A stretch of DNA of 43,172 bases from Candidatus Kaiserbacteria bacterium CG10_big_fil_rev_8_21_14_0_10_56_12 (GTDB lineage Bacteria > Patescibacteriota > Minisyncoccia > Phycocordibacterales > Phycocordibacteraceae): the NCBI GenBank assembly GCA_002773355.1, contig PFBL01000024.1, positions 1 to 43,172 of the forward strand, in the 5' to 3' direction. Under the pieces are notes generated by a model that worked only from the letters and a program-made list of their open reading frames with translations, had not been told where the DNA came from and searched no databases. This document shows, in pieces, positions 32,862 to 40,518 of the stretch; positions within the stretch are counted from its first letter, which is position 1, and each line of letters begins with the position of its first letter. The position numbers and the translations under genes are program-made.

Positions 32862-34310
32862 ATGATACCCACGAAAATAGCCGGCGTCTGTAGCTCGGTG
32901 TGGCAGATGGTAAAGGCCCATTGGGTGACCGCGCTCGTCCTCACAATCGTCATTATTGGCGGCCTTTGGTGGTATGCGGCCGCGCACCAGAAGCAGTCGT
33001 ACCAACTGGTCACCGTGACGACGGGCCCCATTGTGCAGACCGTCTCGCTGACGGGGAACACCGAGCCTGCACAGAGTGTCTCGCTCGGCTTTCGGGTATC
33101 GGGCACGATTGCGCATGTGTATCACGGCCTCGGAGACGCGGTAGTTGCGGGCGAGACCGTGGCGGTGCTCGATACAGCGGGCCTACGTGCGGCGCTTCAG
33201 CAGGCCGAGGCGGCCTACGCCTCGGCGATCGCCTCGCGCTCCTCGACGTCGCTCTCGGAGGCAGAGATCGACGCGCGCAATACTTATGTGTCTGCCTATA
33301 CCACCCTCGATATTGCTTTGCATAGCAATGCTGATCTCTTTTTTGGCAACCCGACCGCGTATGGGCCAGAGTTGTTGATCAACGCGCCGACCTATAACTT
33401 CGGCGAGTTCTCTCGGGAGCGTAGGAAATTAACGCTAGAAATGGACGCTTATCACCAGGAGATGGCGAGCGCATCGACGGTTAATCCACTCATGTTGCTC
33501 GACAAATCGGGCACCCTCGCACAAGACGTGTCGGTGTTCCTCAACAAGTTGGCCGTCGCCGCCCAGATGCAAAACTCCGATGCAACGTCGGCACAGCTCG
33601 CGGGGCTCGCGACAGCTCGGTCATCTGTTGACACGCTTCTGGCGAAGATCTCAGCGGCGCGCGACGCATATCGTAGTAGCAGTGTCGGCGCGACGTCACT
33701 CGCCGACGCCAGTGTACAACAAGCGGCAGCCGGTGTTGCCGTCGCCGAGGCCAACTTGCAAGGTACTTCGATCGTAGCGCCCATTAGCGGTGTTATCAAT
33801 CAGCAGGACGCAAAGGTGGGCCAGCTCGCGACCGCGGCAACTCCTCTCGTCTCGATCATTAGCAACACCGGGTTTGAGGTCGATGCTGGTGCATCAGAAA
33901 CAGACATCGGTATGCTCTCGATTGGCGACTCTGCCACTCTGACGCTCGATGCATTTCCCAATGAAGTATTCCATGGCAAGGTGTTTTATATAGCTCCTGC
34001 AGAAACCAATACGCAGGGAGTGGTGAGTTATCTCGTCAAAATCTCACTCGATACGACGGACCCGCGAATAAAAAGTGGTCTGACGGCTAACCTAGAGGTT
34101 GAGACAGATCATAAAGATGCGGTACTTATCTTGCCGCAATATGCAATCGTGCAAGAGGACGCGGGGACGTTTGTGGAGAAGCTGGTAAACGGAGTCGCAT
34201 CAACAAGCCCGGTCATTTTAGGGATACAGGATCAGAAAGGTAATGTAGAAATTCTCTCCGGCGTCGTTGCCGGAGAGCACGTGATTAATATCGGCTTACG
34301 AAAGCAATGA
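32862..34310 (+). CDS. MacA/HlyD-type membrane fusion protein of an ABC exporter
   Basis: A 482-residue adaptor protein. One N-terminal transmembrane helix (about residues 20-42) anchors it. A biotinyl-lipoyl-like half-motif (GFRVSGTIAHVYHGLGDAVVAGE) and its partner (IVAPISGVINQQDAKVGQLA) flank a long helical hairpin. A beta-barrel and membrane-proximal domain follow. It should link the MacB-like transporter to export across the envelope. The organism class lacks a classical outer membrane, so no TolC partner is expected. It overlaps the ATPase gene as ATGA. Confidence 0.88.
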   Translation: MIPTKIAGVCSSVWQMVKAHWVTALVLTIVIIGGLWWYAAAHQKQSYQLVTVTTGPIVQTVSLTGNTEPAQSVSLGFRVSGTIAHVYHGLGDAVVAGETVAVLDTAGLRAALQQAEAAYASAIASRSSTSLSEAEIDARNTYVSAYTTLDIALHSNADLFFGNPTAYGPELLINAPTYNFGEFSRERRKLTLEMDAYHQEMASASTVNPLMLLDKSGTLAQDVSVFLNKLAVAAQMQNSDATSAQLAGLATARSSVDTLLAKISAARDAYRSSSVGATSLADASVQQAAAGVAVAEANLQGTSIVAPISGVINQQDAKVGQLATAATPLVSIISNTGFEVDAGASETDIGMLSIGDSATLTLDAFPNEVFHGKVFYIAPAETNTQGVVSYLVKISLDTTDPRIKSGLTANLEVETDHKDAVLILPQYAIVQEDAGTFVEKLVNGVASTSPVILGIQDQKGNVEILSGVVAGEHVINIGLRKQ

Positions 34311-35017
34311 TCGAGGTTCACAACCTGGAGAAGGAGTACGTTGATGAAGAGATGCCCACGCGCGCGCTCCGCGGTGTTACGTTCTCGATAGCGAAGGGCG
34401 AGTTTGTGTCGATTATGGGGCCGTCGGGGTCGGGGAAGTCTACCTTGCTACAAATATTGAGTTTCCTTGATCGCCCAACGGGAGGCGCCTACACCTTCCA
34501 GAACAAGAGTATCGACGATATGAGCGATCAAGAGCTTGCACACGTGCGCAATAAGGACATGGGGTTTGTCTTCCAGTCGTTCAATTTGCTCTCGCGCATG
34601 AGTGTATATGATAATGTTGAAATCCCTCTACTCTACTCGACTATTCCACCGCAAAAGCGGCAGTCGCTTGTCGGAGAGGCGGTGAGGTCGGTCGGTCTTG
34701 AGGAGAAGCTGTACGTTGAGGCGGGCAAGCTCTCTGGCGGACAGAAACAGCGGGTGGCAATAGCGCGTGCGCTCGTCGCCGACCCGAACGTCCTCTTTGC
34801 TGATGAACCGACCGGAAATCTCGACTCCGCGTCGGGCCTCCAGATCATGGAGATTTTGGAGAAATTGCACGAAAAAGGACGCACGATTATTCTCGTTACG
34901 CACGAGACGCAAACTGCGGAGTTTGCCAACCGCATCATTCGAGTGAGAGACGGTATGATCGAAAGCGATGTGTTGGTCACCCGAACGGCGCACACACGCC
35001 CGGTGGTGTTGAAGTAA
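34307..35017 (+). CDS. MacB/LolD-type ABC transporter ATPase
   Basis: A 236-residue ABC ATPase. Walker A is [12 protein letters not shown], the Q-loop is in FVFQSFNLL, the signature is [16 protein letters not shown], Walker B is [13 protein letters not shown] and the H-loop is LVTHE. The GNLD and SGGQ details place it in the LolD/MacB/FtsE group. In Proteobacteria MacB fuses this domain to the permease; here they are separate genes. It powers export of a lipoprotein, peptide or toxin-like substrate; which one cannot be told. Confidence 0.94.
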   Translation: MIEVHNLEKEYVDEEMPTRALRGVTFSIAKGEFVSIMGPSGSGKSTLLQILSFLDRPTGGAYTFQNKSIDDMSDQELAHVRNKDMGFVFQSFNLLSRMSVYDNVEIPLLYSTIPPQKRQSLVGEAVRSVGLEEKLYVEAGKLSGGQKQRVAIARALVADPNVLFADEPTGNLDSASGLQIMEILEKLHEKGRTIILVTHETQTAEFANRIIRVRDGMIESDVLVTRTAHTRPVVLK

Positions 35018-35018
35018 T

Positions 35019-36248
35019 ATGTTGTTACGCGACGCATTTTGTACCGCCACACGCAGCTTGATGCAACGAAAGATGCGCTCTGTTCTCACGATGCTCGGCA
35101 TCGTCATTGGAATTGCATCAGTCATTACCATCATGTCACTCGGCAATTCGGCACAAGACTATATTCTCGGGCAAGTGCAATCTTTTGGCACCGATATAAT
35201 ATCTATAAATCCAGGGGCCCCGACGAGCGGTCCGCCCGCGGCAGTACAAGGCATTATCATCACGACCCTGAACGCGCGTGATGTGGCATCGCTCAAACAA
35301 GAGCCGTCAATCGTAAGCGTGGCAGCGCGAGTCAGCGGGCAAGCGACCGCCTCCTATGGCACGGTTGAGCGATCGATCATTTGGCACGCGTTTTCTCCGG
35401 TCGGGTTCCATATGTTTAATATGGAACTCTCGCAGGGGGCTCCGTTCACAGATGCTGATGCGGGAGCCTATCGGAAAGTCATTATTCTAGGATCGCAGGT
35501 CGCCAAGGATCTGTTCGGTTCGGTAAATCCGGTAGGGAAACAGGTACGACTCGATGACGCGACGTTTAGAGTCGTCGGTGTGTTTGCACCGAAGGGAGCG
35601 GGGGTGTTTAGTTTCGACAATTATATAGTCATGCCGCTTTCCGTCGGACAGAAACAGATGCTCGGTATTGATTACTATCATGAACTCAGTGTGCAGTTTG
35701 ACTCGCGGTACGATTCAACCTTTGTAAAAAATCGCATCGCCTCGATTTTGCGGCAGAATCACCACATCAGGAGTGCGGACAAAGAAGATTTTATGATTAC
35801 CTCTATGGAAGAGGCGCTCAATATTGTCACGAGTATCACGTCAGCACTCACCTGGTTCCTCGCGGCCATTGCCACGATTTCACTCATTGTGGGTGGAATA
35901 GGTATTATGAACATTATGCTCGTCTCGGTGACTGAACGGACGCGTGAAATTGGGTTGCGTAAGGCCGTCGGCGCCACTGAGTGGGACATTCTCCAGCAAT
36001 TTCTTATCGAATCCATTTTTCTAACACTCGTTGGTGGTCTGATCGGGATCATTTTCGGCGGAACGCTCGTTGGGCTTGCCTACGTTCTAGTGACACGTTT
36101 TGCGGCTGTCGACTGGGTCTTTACGTTCCCACCAGCGGCCGTAGCTCTCGCGCTCATTGTCTCGACTGCATCAGGTCTTATCTTCGGACTGTATCCAGCG
36201 CGTCAGGCGTCGCGCAAGAACCCCATTGACGCCCTCCGCTACGAATAG
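35019..36248 (+). CDS. MacB/FtsX-type ABC transporter permease
   Basis: A 409-residue permease of the MacB type. One N-terminal transmembrane helix ([23 protein letters not shown], about 21-42, written here over two segments of the helix) precedes a large extracytoplasmic MacB-PCD domain. Three C-terminal helices follow (about 275-300, 325-355 and 370-395), with [17 protein letters not shown] as the coupling helix and [18 protein letters not shown] at the end, all typical. It starts 1 bp after the ATPase gene. Together with the adaptor it forms a complete tripartite-style exporter. Confidence 0.93.
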   Translation: MLLRDAFCTATRSLMQRKMRSVLTMLGIVIGIASVITIMSLGNSAQDYILGQVQSFGTDIISINPGAPTSGPPAAVQGIIITTLNARDVASLKQEPSIVSVAARVSGQATASYGTVERSIIWHAFSPVGFHMFNMELSQGAPFTDADAGAYRKVIILGSQVAKDLFGSVNPVGKQVRLDDATFRVVGVFAPKGAGVFSFDNYIVMPLSVGQKQMLGIDYYHELSVQFDSRYDSTFVKNRIASILRQNHHIRSADKEDFMITSMEEALNIVTSITSALTWFLAAIATISLIVGGIGIMNIMLVSVTERTREIGLRKAVGATEWDILQQFLIESIFLTLVGGLIGIIFGGTLVGLAYVLVTRFAAVDWVFTFPPAAVALALIVSTASGLIFGLYPARQASRKNPIDALRYE

Positions 36249-36280
36249 TGCCTCTCGTCCCCACTGCCCATATTTGCCGC

Positions 36281-36308
36281 TTGTAAATAGGGGTTAATTT
36301 GCTAGTAT
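36281..36308 (+). promoter_or_regulatory. Promoter of the dockerin protein gene
   Basis: TTGTAA (36281-36286) and TAGTAT (36303-36308) with a 16-bp spacer. The leader to the ATG is about 22-29 nt. Confidence 0.45.
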
Positions 36309-36337
36309 TGATGTATTAGCCACTGAAAAACCTTTCT

Positions 36338-37204
36338 ATGTCAAAAATGATCCGTGTGCTTACCAGCTCCGTAATGGTAATTGGACTTTTTCTCGCCGCA
36401 GGAGCTCTACCAGCTCAGACACACGCCGCGCGGCAGACCTGCGCCCCCGGCGATCTTTTTAACGTTAATACAGGGAGGCCGTGTAGCGGTAATGTGTCAA
36501 AAGGGTCTGGAGTCTGTGGACCGGGCGCAAAATTCGACACGCAGACCGGTCTCCGTTGTAATGCTTCGGTGCCACCACCTCAATACACACATGAATATAT
36601 GGCCCACGACTACAACAACGATGGCAGTGTCGACGCAACCGACGCCAACTACCTCCTCGCGGTTGCGGTCGGCAGTGCCTCCTGTCCCTCAGGCAAGGCC
36701 TGTGACATCAACAACGATGGTCGCGTGACCGCGAGTGACGCTCTTGTCCTAGTCAAAAGCGTCTTCGATTACACTCGCGACGGCTCGGTGACCAGCGCCG
36801 ACACAAGCGAGCTCTTGCGCGTCGCAACTGGCGTCATCAGCTGTCCCACCGGCACCCTCTGTGACATCAACCGAGACGGGAAGGTGAACACGAGTGATGT
36901 GCTCGCTCTTCAGCGTATGATCAGTGGTACTGTCTTGGGCGCATCGTGTCACACCTTTACACGCAATCTTGCGCTACACATGTCGGGAGATGACGTGGCC
37001 GCCTTGCAAGACGCACTCACGCAAGATGGTGAAGCGGTGGAGAACACGGGCTACTTCGGCCCCATCACCAGTGCAGCCGCCAAAGCGTTCCAAGAGAAAT
37101 ATGCAAGCGAGGTTCTTACGCCAAACAATCTTACTCACGGTACCGGTTATGTGGGAGTGTCGACGCGCAATAAACTGAATCAGCTTTACGGCTGCTCAGT
37201 CTAG
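36338..37204 (+). CDS. Secreted dockerin-type and peptidoglycan-binding protein
   Basis: A 288-residue exported protein. A signal peptide spans about 1-31 (cleavage near AQTHA-A). Two Cys-bracketed CxPGxxFNxxTGxxC-like repeats follow (35-49 and 60-74). Four EF-hand-like calcium loops come next, at 91-102 (DYNNDGSVDATD), 123-134 (DINNDGRVTASD), 144-155 and 176-187, equal to two type I dockerin repeats. The C terminus (about 205-286) is a peptidoglycan-binding domain closed by C204 and C286. It probably attaches to the cell wall and uses Ca2+-dependent contacts. No cohesin is in the window. Confidence 0.88.
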   Translation: MSKMIRVLTSSVMVIGLFLAAGALPAQTHAARQTCAPGDLFNVNTGRPCSGNVSKGSGVCGPGAKFDTQTGLRCNASVPPPQYTHEYMAHDYNNDGSVDATDANYLLAVAVGSASCPSGKACDINNDGRVTASDALVLVKSVFDYTRDGSVTSADTSELLRVATGVISCPTGTLCDINRDGKVNTSDVLALQRMISGTVLGASCHTFTRNLALHMSGDDVAALQDALTQDGEAVENTGYFGPITSAAAKAFQEKYASEVLTPNNLTHGTGYVGVSTRNKLNQLYGCSV

Positions 37205-37241
37205 GGGCACGTAACTATATTCTGGGCGCGTCTGTTGCGGG

Positions 37242-37808
37242 TTAATGCCGCGGCTTGACTGCGGTGCGGGTACGCCGGAGGAAGGGCATCGCATAGTGAT
37301 CTAGGCCCCAGTACCCAGCTGGTCGGCGTGCAAGGAGGATGCCCAGGCCGAGGACAAGCAGCATTGGGTTCGTGCTCACCGTGCCCGCGAGTAGGAAGTT
37401 AAGATTCATAAACACGCCGAAGAAGGCTGCCGCTTCGGTACAGAGACCAACGATGAGCCCAAGGCCCACCAGGATCTCGCCAACTGTGACGAGATTGGAC
37501 CACACCATCACGTGTGGAAGCACCGTGCTCTGTAGAAATGAGGCATACCATGTCTGTACGTCGAGATGGCATACTGCTCCGGCGAGGTCTGTGGGGCAGG
37601 TCGATTTGGCAATCGCACCCCTCGCAAAGCCGGTGAGAGCGGCGCCAGCGCTTGAGCCGAACCATGCAGGGCTCACAACCTTCTCGTAGCCCGCCACGAG
37701 CCACTCATAGCCGACATAGAGTCGCACGAGGAACCAGAACGGGGCCGTCTTTTTACTAATAAATAACGAATAAGTGAAAGAAGATACGTCAACGGTGTGT
37801 GTGGACAT
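37242..37808 (-). CDS. DoxX-family membrane protein
   Basis: A 188-residue protein with about four transmembrane helices. Typical DoxX motifs are visible: FLVRLYVGYEWLVAGYEKV near the N terminus, TVGEILVGLGLIVGL in the middle and LLVLGLGILLARRPAG near the end. DoxX/DoxD proteins are quinone- or thiol-linked redox membrane subunits. A Cys pair in KSTCPTDLAGAVCHLD on the outer loop may be redox-active. The gene is divergent from the FMN-binding protein and ApbE genes, which suggests that all three serve one electron-transfer system. That link is inferred. Confidence 0.85.
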   Translation of the reverse strand: MSTHTVDVSSFTYSLFISKKTAPFWFLVRLYVGYEWLVAGYEKVVSPAWFGSSAGAALTGFARGAIAKSTCPTDLAGAVCHLDVQTWYASFLQSTVLPHVMVWSNLVTVGEILVGLGLIVGLCTEAAAFFGVFMNLNFLLAGTVSTNPMLLVLGLGILLARRPAGYWGLDHYAMPFLRRTRTAVKPRH

Positions 37809-37814
37809 ATCTTT

Positions 37815-37820
37815 AGTATA
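37815..37820 (-). promoter_or_regulatory. -10 box (TATACT, minus strand) for the DoxX gene
   Basis: On the minus strand TATACT ends 6 nt before the ATG, as in the leaderless plus-strand genes. Confidence 0.6.
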
Positions 37821-37876
37821 AGTCGTCCGTTGAAAGAAAAGGGTGTACGTGGGAGTATTAGGTGCATAAACGCGAC

Positions 37877-38335
37877 ATGAAGAAAATTCTTGTATCCACT
37901 GTGCTCGTGGGGGCGATAGGGTTGTACGTGGCTTTTCAATCGTCGTCGACCTCGGTGACCGTCAATCCCGATACCACGGTGGTGCATCCAGGCTGGTCGG
38001 CAACCGCCCCCGCTTCGGGCTCGGCACCACCGACCAAGGCTCTCGCGACACGCTACAAAGACGGTACGTATACTGGCGACACCGTCGATGCCTACTATGG
38101 CTTTGTCCAGGTGCAGGCAACGGTGCAGAACGGAGCGCTTATCAAGGTTGCCTTTCTCTCATACACTAAGGATCGCGAACACTCGCTTGAACTCAGCAAC
38201 TACGCGACACCAATCCTTGTGCAGGAGGCGATCAAGGCACAGAGCGCCAGGGTTGATATCGTCTCGGGTGCTACACAGACCAGCGAGGCATTCATCCAGT
38301 CTCTTGCCTCAGCGCTCGTCAAAGCGAAAAGTTAG
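37877..38335 (+). CDS. Exported FMN-binding domain protein (flavinylation target)
   Basis: A protein of about 152 residues with an N-terminal membrane anchor or signal (MKKILVSTVLVGAIGLYVAF). A Thr/Ser/Pro linker is followed by an FMN_bind domain, with YKDGTYTGD at its start and VSGATQTSEAF near the end. The Thr in SGATxTS is the residue to which ApbE attaches FMN in RnfG/NqrC-type proteins. The next gene encodes ApbE, so covalent flavinylation outside the membrane is expected. A GTG at 37862 is a possible earlier start, but the ATG at 37877 gives a better signal peptide. Confidence 0.88.
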   Translation: MKKILVSTVLVGAIGLYVAFQSSSTSVTVNPDTTVVHPGWSATAPASGSAPPTKALATRYKDGTYTGDTVDAYYGFVQVQATVQNGALIKVAFLSYTKDREHSLELSNYATPILVQEAIKAQSARVDIVSGATQTSEAFIQSLASALVKAKS

Positions 38336-38345
38336 TCACTCTGCT

Positions 38346-39086
38346 ATGCATGAGACGCGTCTCATCATGGGAATGCCCATTGAGGTGCAGGTGGTTAATG
38401 GGCCGCCCGACGCGCACGAGGCCGTCTTTGCCCACCTCACGCGCGTTGACGAACGCTTCAGCACCTACAAGGACGACAGCGAGATATCAGCGCTTAATCG
38501 TGCCGACATTACTCACGACGGCACGAGTGATGAGATGAAGGAGATCTTTGAGATAGGAGCGCAGACCAAGCGAGAGACCGATGGCTATTTTGACATGCGG
38601 CGGCACGATGGGCTCATCGACCCCTCCGGGGTGGTGAAGGGGTGGGCTATACACAACGCGGCCGCGCTTCTCGCGTAACGAGGTTGCGAGGACTACTTCA
38701 TTAATGCCGGGGGTGACATTGCGATGTGCGGGAGGAACGCCGGCGGCACAGAGTGGTCGGTGGGCATCCGGAACCCCTTTAACCCCGAGGAAATCGTGAA
38801 GGTTATACATCCTCGTGGCAAGGGAGTCGCGACCTCGGGGCCGTATCTTCGTGGCGACCATATATATAATCCGCACGATTCAGGCCGCGCGATCGAGGAC
38901 ATTGTGAGCCTTACGGTCATTGGCCCCAACGCCCTCGAGGCGGACCGGTTCGCCACGGCGGCGTTTGCGATGGGGAAGGAGGGGATATGGTTCATCGAGA
39001 AGCTGACAGGCTTCGAAGGGTACACGATCGACAAGGACGGCATGGCTACCATGACAAGCGAGTTTGCGGCGTATACACGGGCGTAG
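38346..39086 (+). pseudogene. apbE: ApbE-family FAD:protein FMN transferase, interrupted by in-frame TAA
   Basis: The frame encodes about 245 residues of ApbE in two parts split by one TAA (38676-38678), with no change of frame. Part one has HETRLIMGMPIEVQV, ERFSTYKDDSEISALN and the DPSGVVKGWAI motif. Part two continues RGCEDYFINAGGDIA, where the FAD- and metal-binding GGD lies, then TSGPYLRGDHIYNP and the C-terminal region. ApbE moves FMN from FAD onto a Thr of FMN-binding proteins, here the gene just upstream. The stop replaces a helix residue between LLA and RGC, where other ApbE proteins have a polar residue. Confidence 0.85.
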
Positions 39087-39090
39087 GCTG

Positions 39091-39119
39091 TTGTCGGCGG
39101 GACCAGTGTTTGCTAGGCT
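39091..39119 (+). promoter_or_regulatory. Promoter of tRNA-Met
   Basis: TTGTCG (39091-39096) and TAGGCT (39114-39119) with a 17-bp spacer, ending 9 nt before the tRNA. Confidence 0.45.
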
Positions 39120-39128
39120 CTATCTATT

Positions 39129-39202
39129 GCCGGCGTAGCTCAGTTAGTTAGAGCGTGGGATTCATAAACCCAAGGTCCCAGGTGCAACTCCTGGCGTCGG
39201 CA
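39129..39202 (+). tRNA. tRNA-Met(CAU), elongator type
   Basis: The acceptor GCCGGCG pairs with CGTCGGC (one G-U), the anticodon loop is TTCATAA with anticodon CAT, and the discriminator is A; no CCA is encoded. Two oddities: the anticodon stem has an A31-A39 mismatch, and the T loop reads TGCAACT, with G where the almost invariant U55 should be. A CAU tRNA could also be tRNA-Ile read by lysidine, but the overall sequence favours elongator Met. Confidence 0.85.
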
Positions 39203-39258
39203 CAAACACGGAGTGCGAGACAGTGTGGACATTACGGGGTTATAGTAATGTCCTGTCA

Positions 39259-39264
39259 TATACT
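39259..39264 (+). promoter_or_regulatory. -10 box (TATACT) for the homing endonuclease gene
   Basis: TATACT ends 6 nt before the ATG at 39271, which marks this ATG as the start in preference to an upstream in-frame GTG/ATG at 39223. Confidence 0.6.
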
Positions 39265-39270
39265 GTAAGG

Positions 39271-39960
39271 ATGCCGGTCCCCAAGCGACTCAATCAGCAA
39301 TTCTTCAGCACGTGGTCACCGTCGATGGTATATGTACTTGGGTACTTCGCCGCGGACGGTTCTATGATTTTAAATAAGCGCGTGGCGCGTTTTATTGAAT
39401 TTACGAGTATTGACCGCGACTTGCTAGAACGTGTCAGTCACGTGGTTGGCTCAAACCACAAAATCCAGATACGAAAAAAACGGCGAGAAGCATGGAATAC
39501 GCAATATCGACTCCAAATCGGCAGCAAAGCTTGGTTTGAAGATCTGTCGCGCCTTGGGTTTACGCAAGGCAAAAGCACATCGCTCATGTTACCTAATATT
39601 CCGAAGAAACACATCCCAGACTTCGTCCGGGGATACTTTGATGGTGATGGTTGCGTGTATTTCAACAAAGAGCTTCATTTCGCTAGCCGTAAGAAACCCA
39701 GGGCTATACTGTCGACGCTTTTCACAAGCGGATCAAAACCTTTCCTCGAGTCTCTGTGGAAGCAGCTTAAGGACCATGATGTTTTGGGAGGTTCGCTGCA
39801 GAAAAAGCAGCGTGGTTTTGAGCCTCGCTTCAGTCATAAAGACAGTGTTGCACTTCATCGCATGATGTATCATACTGACCAAGCCTCGGAATTGTCCTTG
39901 CCACGGAAACGACTGAAGCTCACGATGGCAATCCGAGATTTAGAAAAGATGCGGGAGTAA
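39271..39960 (+). CDS. LAGLIDADG homing endonuclease, free-standing between two tRNA genes
   Basis: A protein of about 229 residues with both LAGLIDADG helices: VYVLGYFAADGSM (catalytic Asp near residue 30 of the 39271 start) and DFVRGYFDGDGCV (about 126-138). It is therefore a single-chain, double-motif enzyme that should cut a 14-22 bp DNA target. It is basic (many Lys/Arg) and has more A+T than its neighbours, which fits recent arrival. It is not inside an intron: tRNA-Met ends 68 bp upstream and the intron-bearing tRNA-Asp starts 8 bp downstream. It has its own -10 box. Confidence 0.93.
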   Translation: MPVPKRLNQQFFSTWSPSMVYVLGYFAADGSMILNKRVARFIEFTSIDRDLLERVSHVVGSNHKIQIRKKRREAWNTQYRLQIGSKAWFEDLSRLGFTQGKSTSLMLPNIPKKHIPDFVRGYFDGDGCVYFNKELHFASRKKPRAILSTLFTSGSKPFLESLWKQLKDHDVLGGSLQKKQRGFEPRFSHKDSVALHRMMYHTDQASELSLPRKRLKLTMAIRDLEKMRE

Positions 39961-39968
39961 GTAATCTA

Positions 39969-40255
39969 GCGGGAGTAGCTCAATTTGGTTAGAGCGCCGC
40001 CCTGTAGACGTGCAGCTTTCTCGAGAAATTGGGATTGAAACTTCCTGGGATATCGGTGAAGGCTAAGTTCGCATGATGTGAATACGCGAACACCGAGGGA
40101 ACCCCTCAGGAGATTGCTTGAGGGGGCACCGTAGAGACTAGATACCGGGACCCTAAGGGTTCTCAAACCTATGGTGAAGATATAGTCCACGCCTCTATGA
40201 AAATAGTGGATCAAGTGCACGGCGGAGGTTGCGGGTTCAAGTCCCGTCTCTCGCG
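39969..40255 (+). tRNA. tRNA-Asp(GUC), anticodon interrupted by a group I intron
   Basis: Exons 39969-40005 and 40218-40255 join to GCGGGAG...CTCTCGC with discriminator G, a tRNA-Asp identity element. The anticodon stem CCGCC/GGCGG closes the loop CTGT+CAC, so the anticodon GTC appears only after splicing: G34 and U35 are in the 5' exon and C36 is in the 3' exon. The variable loop is short, which rules out Tyr, Ser and Leu. The T arm is GCGGG-TTCAAGT-CCCGT. CCA is not encoded. Confidence 0.88.
40006..40217 (+). ncRNA. Group I self-splicing intron (212 nt) in tRNA-Asp
   Basis: The 5' exon ends in U and the intron ends in G. P1 forms between exon CTGT and intron GCAG (within 40010-40016), giving the conserved U-G pair at the splice site. 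P7 strands are GACTA (40136-40140) and TAGTC (40183-40187), inside near-consensus R (GTAGAGACTAGA) and S (AAGATATAGTCC) elements. A GAAA-capped hairpin near 40192-40209 fits P9. It has no inner ORF of its own; the endonuclease gene is just upstream of the tRNA. Confidence 0.92.
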
Positions 40256-40264
40256 CAACTGGAG

Positions 40265-40283
40265 AAGCCCTTCGGGGCTTTTT
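40265..40283 (+). terminator. Intrinsic terminator after tRNA-Asp
   Basis: AAGCCC-TTCG-GGGCTT followed by a short T-run (40279-40283), 9 bp after the tRNA end. Confidence 0.85.
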
Positions 40284-40299
40284 CCATTTGTGCGGAGAA

Positions 40300-40442
40300 G
40301 CAAGCGGAGCTTGCGTCGGGACTTGAATGCCGTCTGCCTGCCGGTAGGCAGGGAGCTGTATCGAGCCAGCAGGCGAGATAGCGAGCGAGGGTTCGTGAAA
40401 ATCTGTGAGTGACGACGAGCAGATTATTCCTGACCAAGTCCC
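40300..40442. repeat. Intergenic element with nested inverted repeats
   Basis: Outer arms GGGACTTG (40318-40325) and CAAGTCCC (40435-40442) enclose a perfect-stem hairpin CTGCCTGCCGGTAGGCAG (40334-40351, one G-U type mismatch) and AATCTG/CAGATT (40400-40405 with 40420-40425). A further hairpin, GCAAGC-GGA-GCTTGC (40300-40314), lies just outside. No gene is visible. CGGGACTTGAA at 40317-40327 is the exact complement of the tRNA-Asp T loop at 40236-40246. Confidence 0.55.
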
Positions 40443-40505
40443 ACCTCCAATTTACGGTTTTCTTTTGCCAGGTTGCGCACAGAGTTAAAAGAAGCTGGAG
40501 TCAGG

Positions 40506-40511
40506 TACAAT
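40506..40511 (+). promoter_or_regulatory. -10 box (TACAAT) for aroB
   Basis: TACAAT ends 7 nt before the ATG at 40519. Confidence 0.55.
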
Positions 40512-40518
40512 ACCTTAG

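Noticed and set aside
40317-40442. tRNA remnant on the minus strand downstream of tRNA-Asp
   Set aside because: Only the 11 bases matching the T loop are tRNA-like; no acceptor, anticodon or D arm can be formed around them.
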